DNA of 64,000 nucleotides from Sphingorhabdus pulchriflava (GCF_003367235.1 NZ_QRGP01000001.1:1178001-1242000); one strand, 5' to 3'; shown: positions 38,583 through 48,997, numbered from the stretch's first letter. The notes: generated from the sequence alone by a model not told the origin. Made by a program: numbers and translations.

Positions 38583-39247
38583 CACCAATCCCCTCGATAA
38601 TCATGATTGGCCTTGACCATCTCTTTCAGCGTCGTCGGCCCGCCCTCGGGGCAGCTGGTCTGGCGGTCGATCTGCGGGCCGATCTTGACCGGCTTGTCAT
38701 TCGCCAGCGCGTCGAGCAGGGCAGACATGCTGTCATAGGTCAGGTCTTCGAAATTATCGTCGTTAATCTGTACCATCGGCGCATTGGCGCAGGCACCAAG
38801 GCATTCGACTTCGGTCAGCGTGAACAAGCCGTCTGGCGTTGTCCCGCCCTTGACTAACCCGCGATTCTTGCAGGCGGCCATGACGTCATCCGACCCGCGC
38901 AGCATGCACGGCGTGGTGCCGCAAACCTGCACATGAAAACGGCCAACGGGTGCCAAGTTGTACATGGTGTAGAAGGTCGCAACCTCATACGCGCGCATGT
39001 AAGGCATACCTAGATAGGCAGCGACATATTCGATCACCGGCACGGGCAGCCAGCCCTGCGTCTTGGTTTCCTCACCCACCTGCCGTTGTGCCAGATCGAG
39101 CAGCGCCATAACTGCCGATTGCTGACGGCCTGCGGGATAGCGCGCGACATACATGTCGGCGGTCTTTTTGTTTGCCGCCGTAAACTTGAATCCGGCCCAT
39201 TTGGCGCGGACTTCGGCTTCGTCGGGAATGTGGACAGCGTCGGCCAT
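38582..39247 (-). CDS. nuoE: NADH-quinone oxidoreductase subunit E (2Fe-2S)
   Basis: A 221-aa thioredoxin-fold subunit with cluster N1a. Ligands are in VCGTTPCMLRG near residue 107 and in ECLGACANAPMVQI near 148. The N-terminal helical part and a C-terminal extension of about 40 residues (KIGPQIDRQTSCPEGGPTT) match alphaproteobacterial NuoE. It overlaps the SnoaL-like gene upstream by one base. Confidence 0.96.
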   Translation of the reverse strand: MADAVHIPDEAEVRAKWAGFKFTAANKKTADMYVARYPAGRQQSAVMALLDLAQRQVGEETKTQGWLPVPVIEYVAAYLGMPYMRAYEVATFYTMYNLAPVGRFHVQVCGTTPCMLRGSDDVMAACKNRGLVKGGTTPDGLFTLTEVECLGACANAPMVQINDDNFEDLTYDSMSALLDALANDKPVKIGPQIDRQTSCPEGGPTTLKEMVKANHDYRGDW

Positions 39248-39582
39248 TATCGGACAAACTCCACGCGCGACACCTTGTCGCCTTCAAAACTATAGATCGA
39301 CATCACTTCGAACGGCTCGGCAGTTGCAGAGCGGAAAACCCGTTCGTGAAGTGCAACAAATTCGCCCAATTCATAGCCTTTGAGGATTTCTGCGCGGTTC
39401 TCCGGAAATTCGGCGAACATCGCTTTCAATCCGGCCCGCGTGCCTTCCTTGCCTTCGCGCACCACGGCCCCACGATAGCCCGCTTCGCAAGCATCATCGG
39501 TCATCAGCGCTACATAGGCGTCTGCATCCTGCGCATTATAATGCGCAATCATCTGCTCGGCGACGGCGAGGCGGTCAGACAT
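39247..39582 (-). CDS. SnoaL/NTF2-like small protein in nuo operon
   Basis: A 111-aa protein with the NTF2/SnoaL-like cone fold pattern: an N-terminal helix (AEQMIAHYNAQDADAYVALM), TDDAC strand, and late strands VALHERVFRS and VMSIYSFEGDKVSRVEFV. No signal peptide is seen. Function unknown; members of the fold bind small ligands or act as isomerases. It overlaps nuoE by one base and the 64-aa gene upstream by 8, and is thus embedded in the complex I operon. Confidence 0.75.
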   Translation of the reverse strand: MSDRLAVAEQMIAHYNAQDADAYVALMTDDACEAGYRGAVVREGKEGTRAGLKAMFAEFPENRAEILKGYELGEFVALHERVFRSATAEPFEVMSIYSFEGDKVSRVEFVR

Positions 39583-39769
39583 TGCTTGGGACCTTGTTTT
39601 CCGCTTTTGTCAGCAAACTGAGCAGCCGACCAAAAGTGAACGCTGCGCTAATAAAGAAACTCGTATCGACTTTGACATCATCGTGCAAAAACCAAGATGC
39701 AATCACACCGAAGGTGAAGCACCAGCAGAACGTGTTAACACAATCGATCACTATCTCTGAACGCTTCAC
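39575..39769 (-). CDS. 64-aa membrane protein between nuoD and SnoaL-like gene
   Basis: A small protein with two predicted membrane helices ([18 protein letters not shown] and [16 protein letters not shown]) and short polar ends. No family is recognised. Its ATG overlaps the nuoD stop, and its end overlaps the SnoaL-like start by 8 bases. Base composition is lower in GC than the neighbouring nuo genes, which suggests later arrival. Confidence 0.6.
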   Translation of the reverse strand: MKRSEIVIDCVNTFCWCFTFGVIASWFLHDDVKVDTSFFISAAFTFGRLLSLLTKAENKVPSNV

Positions 39770-40977
39770 CGGTCACACTCCCCGAACACGATGTCGAGTG
39801 CACCAATGATCGCGGTGGTATCGGCCAGCATATGCCCGCGCGACATCATGTCCATCGCCTGCAAATGGCTGAACGCGGTCGGGCGGATTTTGCAGCGATA
39901 GGGTTTGTTGGTCCCGTCGCTGACCAGATAGACACCGAACTCGCCCTTGGGGCTTTCGGTCGCTACATAGACCGCACCTTCCGGCACGTGGAAGCCTTCG
40001 GTGTAGAGTTTGAAGTGGTGGATCAGCGCTTCCATCGACGCCTTCATCTCGGCACGCTTGGGCGGAACAATCTTGCGATCGTCGCTGCACACCGGGCCTT
40101 CCGGCATCTGTTGCAGGCACTGCTTCATGATGCGGATCGACTGGCGCACTTCCTCTACGCGGACCATGAAGCGATCATAGCAATCGCCCTTGGTGCCGAC
40201 GGGAATGTCGAATTCCAGCTTTGCATAGACATCATAAGGCTGCGACTTGCGGATATCCCAGGGGATGCCCGCGCCGCGGATCATCGGGCCCGAAAAGCCC
40301 CATTTGATCGCATCTTCCTTGCTGACGAAAGCGATGTCGACATTGCGCTGTTTGAAGATGCGGTTGTCGACCACCAGCGCCATGCCGTCTTCGAACAGGC
40401 GCGGCAATCGATCGTCGAGCCAGTCACCAATATCCGCGAGCAGCTTTAGCGGCACATCCTGATGCACGCCGCCGGGGCGGAACCATGCGGTGTGCATGCG
40501 CGCACCCGATGCGCGTTCGAAGAAGGTCATGCAATCTTCACGCGCTTCATAGAGCCACAGACCCGGCGTCATCGCACCCACGTCAAGCGCGTGGTGCGCC
40601 AGATTGAGCAGATGGTTCGAAATCCGGGTCATTTCCGCAAACAGCACGCGCAGATATTGCGCACGCAGCGGCACTTCAAGGTTCAGCAGCTTTTCGATCG
40701 CGAGCACATAGCTGTGCTCCATCGCCAGCGGCGAAGCATAATCGAGCCGGTCGAAATAGGGCAAGGCCTGCAAATAGGTCTTGTGCTCGATCAGTTTCTC
40801 GGTGCCGCGATGCAACAGGCCGATATGCGGATCGAGGCGCTCGATGATTTCGCCGTCGAGCTCCATGACAAGACGCAAAACGCCGTGCGCTGCCGGGTGC
40901 TGCGGGCCGAAATTGATTGTATAATTCTGGATGACTTCATCGCCGGTTGTCGGCGCGAGATCTTTCTGGAGACTCAT
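39766..40977 (-). CDS. nuoD: NADH-quinone oxidoreductase subunit D
   Basis: A 403-aa subunit near the quinone site, related to the large subunit of NiFe hydrogenases. It begins with a [15 protein letters not shown] motif near residue 28 and has [18 protein letters not shown] and a [10 protein letters not shown] end, all family marks. Length is normal. It overlaps nuoC by 4 bases. Confidence 0.97.
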   Translation of the reverse strand: MSLQKDLAPTTGDEVIQNYTINFGPQHPAAHGVLRLVMELDGEIIERLDPHIGLLHRGTEKLIEHKTYLQALPYFDRLDYASPLAMEHSYVLAIEKLLNLEVPLRAQYLRVLFAEMTRISNHLLNLAHHALDVGAMTPGLWLYEAREDCMTFFERASGARMHTAWFRPGGVHQDVPLKLLADIGDWLDDRLPRLFEDGMALVVDNRIFKQRNVDIAFVSKEDAIKWGFSGPMIRGAGIPWDIRKSQPYDVYAKLEFDIPVGTKGDCYDRFMVRVEEVRQSIRIMKQCLQQMPEGPVCSDDRKIVPPKRAEMKASMEALIHHFKLYTEGFHVPEGAVYVATESPKGEFGVYLVSDGTNKPYRCKIRPTAFSHLQAMDMMSRGHMLADTTAIIGALDIVFGECDR

Positions 40978-41591
40978 TTGCTGGCTCCCTTCTCGTCACC
41001 GGGCAGCACATAATCTGCGCCTTCCCAAGGGCTCATGAAATCAAAGCTGCGGAAATCCTGCGCCAGTTCGACAGCCTCATATTTCACGCGCTTTTCTTCT
41101 TCCGAATAGCGCAGCTCAACATAGCCGGTCAGCGGGAAATCCTTGCGCTGCGGGTGGCCGACAAAGCCATAGTCGGTGAGGATGCGGCGCAAATCATCAT
41201 TGCCCGCAAAGGTGACGCCATACATGTCGAACACTTCGCGTTCGAGCCAGCCAGCGACCGGCCAGATTTCGGTCACCGAAGGAACCGCAACATCTTCGTT
41301 GGTCGTGACATGCACGCGGATGCGGTGGTTCTTGGTCAGACTGAGCAGGCAGTAAACGACTTCGAAGCGCGGATCGCGATCAGGCCAATCGACACCGGCA
41401 ATTTCCATCAGCTGCTGATAGTCGCAGGTATCGCGCAACTGCATCATCACACCGACCAGTTTGTCGGTTTTGACATGGCAGGCGATCTCGCCATGCGCCT
41501 CTTCGATCGCGAGCAGATCCTTGCCCAGTGCCTTTTTAATCGCGGCGACGGTGCCCTTGGGTGTTTCGATATGGGGGGCTGGATGGCTCAT
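40974..41591 (-). CDS. nuoC: NADH-quinone oxidoreductase subunit C
   Basis: A 205-aa peripheral-arm subunit. It has the conserved [24 protein letters not shown]-type region around residues 115-138 and [21 protein letters not shown]-type sequence after it. NuoC is separate from NuoD here, unlike in enterobacteria. It overlaps nuoB by 4 bases. Confidence 0.97.
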   Translation of the reverse strand: MSHPAPHIETPKGTVAAIKKALGKDLLAIEEAHGEIACHVKTDKLVGVMMQLRDTCDYQQLMEIAGVDWPDRDPRFEVVYCLLSLTKNHRIRVHVTTNEDVAVPSVTEIWPVAGWLEREVFDMYGVTFAGNDDLRRILTDYGFVGHPQRKDFPLTGYVELRYSEEEKRVKYEAVELAQDFRSFDFMSPWEGADYVLPGDEKGASK

Positions 41592-42124
41592 CGCTCAAAC
41601 GTCCCCTCACGGCGGATTTTGCGTTGCAGCTGCATGATGCCGTAAAGCAGTGCTTCTGCTGTCGGCGGGCAACCGGGCACATAGATGTCGACCGGAACGA
41701 TCCGGTCACAACCACGCACGACGCTGTAACTATAGTGGTAATAGCCGCCGCCATTGGCGCAGCTGCCCATCGAAATCACATATTTCGGTTCCGACATCTG
41801 GTCGTAAACCTTGCGCAGCGCCGGAGCCATTTTGTTGCACAGTGTGCCAGCGACAATCATCACATCCGACTGACGCGGGCTGGCGCGCGGGGCGATGCCG
41901 AAGCGTTCAAAATCGTAACGCGGCATATAGCCGTGGATCATCTCGACGGCGCAGCAGGCCAGACCAAAGGTCATTGGCCAGAGCGAGCCGGTGCGCGCCC
42001 AAGTGAACAGGTCTTCGGTCGAGGTGACGACAAAGCCCTTGTCATTGACCTCTTCAGACAGGTCTTTGACGAAATCCGTATCGGCGGGAACGCCGCCTGC
42101 GGGTGCTGTTTCGATCACTCCCAT
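41588..42124 (-). CDS. nuoB: NADH-quinone oxidoreductase subunit B (4Fe-4S, N2)
   Basis: A 178-aa subunit carrying cluster N2. The paired Cys are in GLACCAVEM, with others in GSCANGGG and [15 protein letters not shown]. The start at 42124 (MGVIETAP) is preferred to the longer frame because it overlaps the nuoA end by only 10 bases and matches the family N-terminus. Confidence 0.97.
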   Translation of the reverse strand: MGVIETAPAGGVPADTDFVKDLSEEVNDKGFVVTSTEDLFTWARTGSLWPMTFGLACCAVEMIHGYMPRYDFERFGIAPRASPRQSDVMIVAGTLCNKMAPALRKVYDQMSEPKYVISMGSCANGGGYYHYSYSVVRGCDRIVPVDIYVPGCPPTAEALLYGIMQLQRKIRREGTFER

Positions 42125-42489
42125 TCGAGTGCTCCCACTTTCCAGGCATAGATAAAGCCGATGACCAGTTCGAACAGGAACAACATCATCGTGCCCCAGC
42201 CCACCCAACCGGTATCGCCAAGGCTAACGGCCCAAGGGAAGAGGAAGGCGGCTTCGAGGTCGAAGATGATGAACAGGATCGCGACGAGGTAAAAGCGCAC
42301 GTCAAACTGGCTACGCGAATCCTCAAACGCAGGAAAACCGCATTCATATTCGGCGAGCTTTGCCTCAGTCGGTTGATGCGCACCTGTAAGGCGCGAAACC
42401 GCCATCGGCAGAAACACGAAAAGGCTCGATAATCCCAGTGCAATGACCAGGAAAATGAGGATCGGCAGATATTGCGACAGATCGGTCAA
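42115..42489 (-). CDS. nuoA: NADH-quinone oxidoreductase subunit A
   Basis: A 124-aa membrane subunit with three helices, first gene of the operon. It shows [30 protein letters not shown]-type sequence (read in parts around residues 43-72) with the conserved Cys, and [13 protein letters not shown]. It lies 95 bases behind suhB in the same direction; a promoter is expected in that gap but no clear boxes were found. Confidence 0.97.
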   Translation of the reverse strand: MTDLSQYLPILIFLVIALGLSSLFVFLPMAVSRLTGAHQPTEAKLAEYECGFPAFEDSRSQFDVRFYLVAILFIIFDLEAAFLFPWAVSLGDTGWVGWGTMMLFLFELVIGFIYAWKVGALEWE

Positions 42490-42584
42490 AACGGACTCGC
42501 TTCAGGCCTGAATTGGCGCGCTTTTAGGGGTGATTGTGCACCGCCGCAAGGGGCGGACACGGCTTTTTTCCACCGTTATTTGTA

Positions 42585-43403
42585 TTATTTGAGCGCGCCG
42601 ACCAGAAGCTTGTGCAAGCGACTGTGCAACTGGTCGTTTCCGGCGAGCAATTGGGCATCGGCGATGGCAGGCGAACGGCCGCGATAGTCGGTCACAAAAC
42701 CGCCTGCTTCGCGGACAATCAGGCAGCCTGCGGCTGTGTCCCAGGGGGACAACCCGCTTTCCCAGAAACCGTCATAACGACCCGCCGCCAACCAAGCGAG
42801 GTCGAGACTTGCGGCACCGAAACGGCGAATACCGGCGACTTCGGGGGCGATGGCGGCATAGATTTTGCCCCATTCCTCAATATCGCCATGTCCCTTGAAC
42901 GGAACCCCGGTCGCGACCAGCGCCTCGCTCAACTTGCGACGCGCGGATACGCGCAACCGTTTATGGCCCAGGAAAGCGCCCTTCCCACGCTCGGCCCAAA
43001 AGCTTTCGTCGGTGATCGGGTTGTAGACCAGACCCATATAGAGATCGCCCCAACCCGAACCATCGGGCTTGGGATCCTGTACCGCGATCGAAATCGCGAA
43101 ATGCGGTATGCCGTGCAAAAAGTTGCTGGTGCCATCGAGCGGGTCGACGATGAAACGCGGCTTGCCCTCTTTGCCGGCAATCTCGCCGGTTTCTTCCATC
43201 AGGAAGCCCCAGTCGGGCCGCGCATTTTCGAGCTCGCGGAAAATCGTGTCTTCGGCCTTTTGGTCCGCTTTGGTCACGAAATCGGCAGGCCCCTTCATCG
43301 AGACCTGCAATTGTTCGATTTCGCTAAAGTCACGGCGCAATTTGCTACCCGCCTTGCGGGCAGCCTTTTCCATGACCGACATTAGTCCTGATAGGGCTGG
43401 CAT
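42585..43403 (-). CDS. suhB: Inositol monophosphatase family protein (SuhB-like)
   Basis: A 272-aa Mg2+-dependent phosphatase. Metal ligands are in FLMEETGE near residue 67 and IVDPLDGTSNFLHG near 86, and the second motif is WDTAAGCLIVREAGG near 222. It acts on inositol-1-phosphate, and SuhB homologues also help rRNA antitermination (family knowledge). Its start abuts or overlaps the efp stop. It stands between efp and nuoA, all on the minus strand. Confidence 0.9.
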   Translation of the reverse strand: MPALSGLMSVMEKAARKAGSKLRRDFSEIEQLQVSMKGPADFVTKADQKAEDTIFRELENARPDWGFLMEETGEIAGKEGKPRFIVDPLDGTSNFLHGIPHFAISIAVQDPKPDGSGWGDLYMGLVYNPITDESFWAERGKGAFLGHKRLRVSARRKLSEALVATGVPFKGHGDIEEWGKIYAAIAPEVAGIRRFGAASLDLAWLAAGRYDGFWESGLSPWDTAAGCLIVREAGGFVTDYRGRSPAIADAQLLAGNDQLHSRLHKLLVGALK

Positions 43404-43966
43404 TAGTCAGCCTTCCGGACATATTCCCGTTCGTAAACGTCAACGACAATGCGCGTGCCAGAGCTGATGAACGGCGGCACCATCAGACGGACGCCGTTAT
43501 CAAGAATGGCTGGCTTGTAGCTGGAAGAAGCGGTCTGGCCTTTGACGACGGCATCGGCCTCGACAATCGTGGCTTCGATCGTATCGGGCAAGGCGACCGA
43601 AAGTGCCTCATCCTCATACATTTCCATGACGACATCCATGCCGTCCTGAAGGAAGGCAGCTGCGTCACCCAGCAAGTCAGTTGGCAAGGTCACCTGATCA
43701 TAGGTTTCCTTGTCCATGAAAACCAGATTGTCGCCTTCGGCGAACAGATATTGGAAATCCTTCTGGTCGAGGCGAACGCGCTCTACGGTTTCGGCCGAAC
43801 GGAAGCGGACATTGTTCTTGCGGCCGTCACGCAGGTTTTTCAGTTCGACCTGCATATAGGCGCCGCCCTTTCCGGGCTGCGTATGCTGGATCTTGACTGC
43901 ACGCCAGATGCCACCTTCATATTCGATGATGTTGCCCGGACGAATTTCGACGCCACTGATTTTCAT
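43403..43966 (-). CDS. efp: Elongation factor P
   Basis: A 187-aa factor that relieves ribosome stalling at polyproline. Three OB-like domains are present. The tip loop [18 protein letters not shown] near residues 31-48 holds the usual modification-site Lys. The C-terminal motif [17 protein letters not shown] is normal. The gap to thiE upstream is 93 bases and contains a terminator, so efp likely has its own promoter there. Confidence 0.96.
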   Translation of the reverse strand: MKISGVEIRPGNIIEYEGGIWRAVKIQHTQPGKGGAYMQVELKNLRDGRKNNVRFRSAETVERVRLDQKDFQYLFAEGDNLVFMDKETYDQVTLPTDLLGDAAAFLQDGMDVVMEMYEDEALSVALPDTIEATIVEADAVVKGQTASSSYKPAILDNGVRLMVPPFISSGTRIVVDVYEREYVRKAD

Positions 43967-44015
43967 GTGATAACTCGCTTAACAGATGGAAAGAGCTTGG
44001 CGCCGCCAGATTTGC

Positions 44016-44037
44016 AAAAAGCGCGCCGACAGCGGCG
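44016..44037 (-). terminator. Terminator behind thiE
   Basis: Read on the minus strand, CGCCG-CTGT-CGGCG (44037-44024) forms a tight hairpin, and the U-run TTTTT (44020-44016) follows three bases on. It lies between thiE and efp. Confidence 0.65.
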
Positions 44038-44059
44038 GCCTTTAGCGTCAAGGCCGGGA

Positions 44060-44683
44060 TTAGGCAAGCAGCGCGTTAAAGGCTTTCACCGCCGCCGCCG
44101 GTCCTTCGGGATGGCTCCAAACTGCACCGCTGACGGCGATGAAGTCGGCCCCAGCATCGACAACGGCTTTGGCATTGTACGGCGTAATCCCGCCGATCGC
44201 GACGCAGGGCACCTCGGTGAACTGCGACCACATTTCCAGCGTTTCAAGATCGGCCTGATGTTCAACCTTCTTGGTCGTGGTCGGGAAGTACGCACCGAAC
44301 GCAACATAATCCGCGCCAGCCTCAGCTGCTTCCATCGCCAGATGGCGGCTATTGTGACAGGTAACGCCGATTTGTGCATCGCGGCCAAGTTCCGCGCGCG
44401 CGTCACGCGGGTCGCCATCGTCCTGGCCCAGATGCACGCCGTCAGCCTTGATCCGCTTGGCTAGTGCTATGCTGTCATTGACGATGAAGGCCACATCATG
44501 CCGCGCGCAAATTTCCTGCAAAGGCACCGCCAGACGGGCTGCTTCATGCTGGTCAATGTCCTTCACGCGAAACTGGAAGGCCGCCACCGGACCTGCGGAC
44601 AACGCAGCTTCAAGTTGCGACGGAAAGTCACCGTCGACATTCAACGGAGAAATCAGATAGAGTTGGCAAGCGGGTCTGGTCAT
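44060..44683 (-). CDS. thiE: Thiamine phosphate synthase
   Basis: A 207-aa TIM-barrel enzyme joining HMP-PP and thiazole phosphate. It has FQFRVKDID near residue 37, FIVNDSIALAKRIKADGVHLGQDD, IGVTCHN and VAIGGITPYNAKAVVDAGADFIAV-type sequence at the end. No TPP riboswitch can lie ahead of it, since only 35 bases separate it from the divergent lipoprotein gene. Confidence 0.95.
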   Translation of the reverse strand: MTRPACQLYLISPLNVDGDFPSQLEAALSAGPVAAFQFRVKDIDQHEAARLAVPLQEICARHDVAFIVNDSIALAKRIKADGVHLGQDDGDPRDARAELGRDAQIGVTCHNSRHLAMEAAEAGADYVAFGAYFPTTTKKVEHQADLETLEMWSQFTEVPCVAIGGITPYNAKAVVDAGADFIAVSGAVWSHPEGPAAAVKAFNALLA

Positions 44684-44718
44684 TTTCCGTTCATAGCTGC
44701 GAGGGCAATTCGCTGTAA

Positions 44719-45105
44719 ATGCAAATGCGTATTCTATTCACACTCATGCCCCTTCCATTTCTTGCAAATTGTGTCGGCACACCCGGTGCCCATTCGCAAG
44801 AGCGTGACAACGCCCGCATTGGCGAGGCGGTTTATGTGGACGGCCCTGTTATCCGACCTGTTGCCATACTTGAAGACAGCCGGTGCCCCGCCACGGTGCA
44901 ATGCGTCTGGGCCGGGCGCGTCCGCATCAAGGCAATCTGGTTGCGCGGCGATAAGCCCAGGGAAATCATCTTGTCGAGCGACAAGCCGACCCCAATTGCA
45001 GACGGCATGATGGGGCTCACCAACATCCGCCCTGCCCGCCCCAAAAAAGGCAAGATTGGCGAAGGCAAATACCGCTTTACTTTGAACTTTGTCGGCGGAT
45101 TTTAG
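44719..45105 (+). CDS. Putative small lipoprotein
   Basis: A 128-aa protein with a short hydrophobic N-terminus ending in FLANC, which fits a lipobox with Cys18, so it is probably lipid-anchored. The mature part has VLEDSRCPATVQCVWAGRV-like sequence (two Cys about six apart), a pattern seen in small unknown envelope proteins. It ends overlapping the convergent O-methyltransferase by 4 bases. Function unknown. Confidence 0.7.
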   Translation: MQMRILFTLMPLPFLANCVGTPGAHSQERDNARIGEAVYVDGPVIRPVAILEDSRCPATVQCVWAGRVRIKAIWLRGDKPREIILSSDKPTPIADGMMGLTNIRPARPKKGKIGEGKYRFTLNFVGGF

Positions 45106-45761
45106 CGCAAGCGCGCCAGCAGGAAACCATCCCAGCCCTTGTCCCCCACCGTCTGGATTGCGGTCGCATCGAGTTGGGCGTGGTTGGCGATATGTTCAAA
45201 CAGTTTCCGCGTGCCGACAATGCGGTCGTCGTCACTGGACGCATCGAGCACACCCCCGTCACGCACCACATTATCGACGATGATCGTCGCCCCTGGTCGC
45301 GCCAGGCGGATCGCCTGTTCGACATAGTTCACATTATTCTGCTTGTCGGCATCGATGAAGATGAAGTCGAAGGGCGTCGATGGCTGCATATTGCTCAAGC
45401 TGTCGAGGGCCGCACCTGTTAGAATCTCGACCTTCCGACCTAGCCCTGCACGGTTCAGATTTTCGCACGCTACTTTCGCATAGTCCGGATTTATTTCCAG
45501 CGAAACAAGCCGCCCGTCGTCGGGCAATGCGCGCGCCAACCAGATGGTCGAATAACCGCCTAATGTACCGACTTCGAGAATGTGCTTAGCCCCCGCCATC
45601 TGCGCGAGCAGCATCAGCATTTTGCCCTGGGTCGCGGACACGTCGATTGGCGGAAGCCCGTGTGTAGCATTATGCCGCAGCGCGTCCGCAAGCGCACTGT
45701 CAGGCTTCAGCAAATGACCCGAAATATATTCGTCGACGGCTGTCCAACTGGTTTCGCTCAT
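45102..45761 (-). CDS. SAM-dependent O-methyltransferase (CCoAOMT-like)
   Basis: A 219-aa methyltransferase of the cation-dependent group. The SAM motif is LEVGTLGGYSTIWLAR near residue 62, followed by LEINPDYAKVACENL and FIFIDADKQNNVNYVE with the metal-binding Asp residues, then IIVDNVVRDGGVLD. It should methylate a catechol or similar hydroxyl. The substrate is not given by context; the aldolase gene 31 bases upstream reads the same way. Confidence 0.88.
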   Translation of the reverse strand: MSETSWTAVDEYISGHLLKPDSALADALRHNATHGLPPIDVSATQGKMLMLLAQMAGAKHILEVGTLGGYSTIWLARALPDDGRLVSLEINPDYAKVACENLNRAGLGRKVEILTGAALDSLSNMQPSTPFDFIFIDADKQNNVNYVEQAIRLARPGATIIVDNVVRDGGVLDASSDDDRIVGTRKLFEHIANHAQLDATAIQTVGDKGWDGFLLARLR

Positions 45762-45792
45762 GTAAAACCAGTGGAAGCGGCGCTATTGGCTG

Positions 45793-46680
45793 TCAAGCAA
45801 TCGAGGCTTTGTAGATCGCTTCAATGGCTTCATCGAGCGATGCGTCAAATTCATCGTCGCTCATCTGGTGGCGCAAATCTTCAAGAAGTGCGCGGCTGAA
45901 AGACGCAATGATACCGCTGTTTTTGGCGAGTTCGACACAGGCTTCCGGACGCTTATAGCCGCCGGACAGCGCAACCACGCGGAGCACCTTTGGGTGTTGC
46001 ACTAGTGCATCAAATTTGCCCGCTTCGACCGGCAGAGACAGCTTGAGCATCACCTGTTGGTTTGCGCCCAGGGCATCGAGCTGCTTCAGCGTTTCTTCGA
46101 GCAGGATCGCATCGCAATCCGCACGGGTTTCGCTTTTGATGTTAATTTCGGGCTCAATCATCGGCATCATGCCGTGCGACAGCACCTGCTGCCCGACCTC
46201 AAACTGCTGCGCGACGATGGCGGCAATGCCATCGCGATTGGCCGAGTTGATAACCGAACGTTCCTTGGTGCCGAAAACGCCCAGCGCCTTTGAACGCGCG
46301 AGCAGGTCGTCCAGTTCAGGCATCGGCTTCATCATCTGCACGCCATTGGCTTCGTCTTCGAGGCCCTTGTCGATCTTGATGAAAGGCACCACGCCCTTTT
46401 CAATCAGCGCCGCTGGGGTTGGCTTGCCGTTAACGGCGCCATCCATTGTGCGTTCAAACAGGATTGCGCCAATCACGCGGTCACCGGTGAAGGCTTTCGA
46501 CCGGATGATCCGCGAACGCATATCGTGGATCAGGCCAAACATTTCCTCGTCGCTGCTCCACGCACCTTCTTCGATGCCATAACCCTTGAGCGCCTTGGGC
46601 GTCGAACCGCCACTCTGGTCGAGTGCGGCGATAAAGCCTTGTCCGGCGGCAATCTTGGCGGTCATGTCAGCGGTGTTCAT
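45793..46680 (-). CDS. fda: Class I fructose-bisphosphate aldolase
   Basis: A 295-aa glycolytic aldolase of the class I type seen in staphylococci and alphaproteobacteria. It begins like the family (GFIAALDQSGGSTPKAL near residue 15) and has VIGAILFERTMDG, FIKIDKGLEDEANGV and LPVEAGKFDAL segments; a Schiff-base Lys is expected near 195-215. It is separated from pgk by 83 bases, which hold a CATACGTATG palindrome. Confidence 0.88.
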   Translation of the reverse strand: MNTADMTAKIAAGQGFIAALDQSGGSTPKALKGYGIEEGAWSSDEEMFGLIHDMRSRIIRSKAFTGDRVIGAILFERTMDGAVNGKPTPAALIEKGVVPFIKIDKGLEDEANGVQMMKPMPELDDLLARSKALGVFGTKERSVINSANRDGIAAIVAQQFEVGQQVLSHGMMPMIEPEINIKSETRADCDAILLEETLKQLDALGANQQVMLKLSLPVEAGKFDALVQHPKVLRVVALSGGYKRPEACVELAKNSGIIASFSRALLEDLRHQMSDDEFDASLDEAIEAIYKASIA

Positions 46681-46698
46681 GGGTGCTCCCTAGTATTG

Positions 46699-46708
46699 CA
46701 TACGTATG
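46699..46708. promoter_or_regulatory. 10-bp palindrome ahead of aldolase gene
   Basis: CATACGTATG is a perfect palindrome 19 bases upstream of the aldolase start. It might be an operator, but there is no second copy in view. Confidence 0.25.
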
Positions 46709-46763
46709 TCGCGGCGGCCATTAGCGTTGCATCGTGCAAGCCGCAACCGCTCTGTTGGTAAAA

Positions 46764-47963
46764 TCAGGCTGTGGTTTCCAGTGCTTTGACGCCTGGCAAA
46801 ACCTTGCCTTCCATCCATTCGAGGAAGGCACCGCCAGCAGTCGAAATGAAAGTGAAATCCTGCGTCACGCCCGCATGGGCCAGCGCGGCAACGGTATCGC
46901 CACCGCCTGCGACCGACACCAGCGAACCTTCCTTGGTGAGCGCGGCAGCCGTGCGGGCCAGCGAAACCGTGGCTGCATCAAAGGGTTCAATTTCAAACGC
47001 ACCCATCGGGCCATTCCAGACCAAAGTCCGGCAATTCTTCAACACGTCGCCCAATGCTTCCACAGCAGCGGGGCCGACGTCGAGGATCATTTCATCCGCG
47101 GCCACTTCATGCACGTTGACCGTACGCACCGGCGGGTTGGCGCGAAACTCTTTTGCGACAACAACATCGTAAGGGAGATGCACCGTGCATCCCGCAGCGT
47201 CCGCTGCATCCAGAATGGCATTGGCAGTGTCGGCCAGATCATGTTCGCACAGCGACTTGCCAACATTAACCCCGCGCGCGGCGAGGAAGGTGTTGGCCAT
47301 ACCGCCGCCGATTATCAGATGATCGACCTTGGTGACGAGGTTGTTGAGGACATCGAGCTTGGATGAAACTTTCGCACCACCGACCACGGCTGCGACCGGA
47401 TGCTCGGGCGCGCCCAATGCGGCTTCCAGCGCCTTGAGTTCAGCCTCCATTGAGCGGCCTGCATAGGCCGGCAACAAATGCGCCAAACCCTCTGTCGTCA
47501 CATGCGCACGATGCGCCGCTGAAAAGGCATCGTTGACATAAAGGTCGCCATTGGCGGCAATCGCTTTGGCCAGTTCGGGGTCGTTCTTTTCCTCACCCGC
47601 CCAGAAACGGCTGTTCTCGAGCAGTGCGACGTCCCCATTGGATAGGATCGACAGCGATTGCGCGACAACATCGCCATAGATTTCAGGAACGAACATGATT
47701 TCGCGACCCAGGACTTGCTGCAACGCATCCAGCGTCATCGAAACCGACATTTCGCTGTGCTTTTGCCCCTTGGGACGGCCGAAATGCGCGAGCAACAGCA
47801 CCTTCGCACCCTTGGCCGACAGTTCATTCACCGTCGGCGCAAGCGCATGCATACGGGTCAGATCGGTGACGCGGCCTTCCGCCATCGGTACGTTCAGGTC
47901 GACACGCACCAATGCACATTTGCCAGTGAGGTCGCCGAGGTCGTCGAGGGTACGAAAGGCCAT
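46764..47963 (-). CDS. pgk: Phosphoglycerate kinase
   Basis: A 399-aa glycolytic kinase. It shows [10 protein letters not shown] near residue 20, [12 protein letters not shown] near 55, [11 protein letters not shown] and the nucleotide loops [14 protein letters not shown] and GGGMANTFL, with a [13 protein letters not shown] end. It lies 12 bases after gap in a tkt-gap-pgk-aldolase run typical of alphaproteobacteria. Confidence 0.97.
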   Translation of the reverse strand: MAFRTLDDLGDLTGKCALVRVDLNVPMAEGRVTDLTRMHALAPTVNELSAKGAKVLLLAHFGRPKGQKHSEMSVSMTLDALQQVLGREIMFVPEIYGDVVAQSLSILSNGDVALLENSRFWAGEEKNDPELAKAIAANGDLYVNDAFSAAHRAHVTTEGLAHLLPAYAGRSMEAELKALEAALGAPEHPVAAVVGGAKVSSKLDVLNNLVTKVDHLIIGGGMANTFLAARGVNVGKSLCEHDLADTANAILDAADAAGCTVHLPYDVVVAKEFRANPPVRTVNVHEVAADEMILDVGPAAVEALGDVLKNCRTLVWNGPMGAFEIEPFDAATVSLARTAAALTKEGSLVSVAGGGDTVAALAHAGVTQDFTFISTAGGAFLEWMEGKVLPGVKALETTA

Positions 47964-47975
47964 GACGTCGTTTCC

Positions 47976-48983
47976 TTAGATCAGGCCAGCCATTACGCCA
48001 GCGGTATCGACCATGCGGTTCGAGAAGCCCCATTCATTGTCATACCAGCTGACAACGCGGACGAGTTTACCTTCAAGCACTGTGGTTTCGAGGCTGTCGA
48101 TGGTCGAGCTTGCCGGGCAGTGGTTGTAATCGATCGAGACCAGCGGCTCGTCCGAATAGGCCAATACGCCCTTCAAAGCGCCTTCCGAGGCGGCCTTCAG
48201 TGCCGCGTTGATTTCCTCGACGCTGGTATCGCGTGACGGGGTGAAAGTCAGGTCAACAAGGCTGACATTGGGGGTCGGAACGCGGATCGCAGAGCCGTCA
48301 AGCTTGCCCTTCAGTTCGGGCAGCACTTCGGCAACCGCGCGGGCAGCGCCGGTGGTGGTCGGGATCATCGACATACCGGCAGCACGTGCGCGGCGCATGT
48401 CGCTGTGGATCTGGTCAAGGATTTTCTGGTCGTTGGTGTAGGCGTGAACCGTGGTCATAAGGCCACGTTCGATGCCAACGGTTTCGTGTACGACCTTGGC
48501 AAGCGGGGCCAGGCAGTTGGTGGTGCAGCTGGCGTTGGAAACAATCTTGTCATCTGACGTCAAGACGCCGTGATTGACGCCATACACGATTGTTTTATCA
48601 ACATTCTTTGCAGGAGCCGAGATCAAAACGCGCTTGGCACCAGCGGTCAGATGCTTGCCCGCGCTGTCGCGATCGGTGAAGAAACCGGTGCATTCGAGCG
48701 CGATATCGACGCCGTTTGCGCCGTGCGGCAGGTTGGCCGGATCGCGCTCTGCAGTCACATGGATACGCTTGCCGTTGACGATGATGTCGGTGCCATCGGC
48801 CTCTACAGTGCCGGGAAATGCGCCATGCACGCTGTCGCGCTTGAACAGCAGCGCGTTCGACTTGGCGTCCGCCAGATCATTGATCGCGACCAGTTCCAGA
48901 TCATGGTCATTCCGTTCAAGGATTGCGCGCGCAACGAGGCGGCCGATGCGGCCGAAACCATTGATCGCAACTTTGGTAGCCAT
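47976..48983 (-). CDS. gap: Glyceraldehyde-3-phosphate dehydrogenase
   Basis: A 335-aa NAD-dependent enzyme. The Rossmann motif is [15 protein letters not shown] at the N-terminus, the catalytic Cys sits in [16 protein letters not shown] near residue 150, and [14 protein letters not shown] is near the end. It is the second gene of the tkt-gap-pgk set and lies 14 bases after tkt. Confidence 0.97.
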   Translation of the reverse strand: MATKVAINGFGRIGRLVARAILERNDHDLELVAINDLADAKSNALLFKRDSVHGAFPGTVEADGTDIIVNGKRIHVTAERDPANLPHGANGVDIALECTGFFTDRDSAGKHLTAGAKRVLISAPAKNVDKTIVYGVNHGVLTSDDKIVSNASCTTNCLAPLAKVVHETVGIERGLMTTVHAYTNDQKILDQIHSDMRRARAAGMSMIPTTTGAARAVAEVLPELKGKLDGSAIRVPTPNVSLVDLTFTPSRDTSVEEINAALKAASEGALKGVLAYSDEPLVSIDYNHCPASSTIDSLETTVLEGKLVRVVSWYDNEWGFSNRMVDTAGVMAGLI

Positions 48984-48997
48984 ATTGAATACTCCCT

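Noticed and set aside
44684-44718. TPP riboswitch ahead of thiE
   Set aside because: Only 35 bases separate thiE from the divergent gene, too few for the aptamer.
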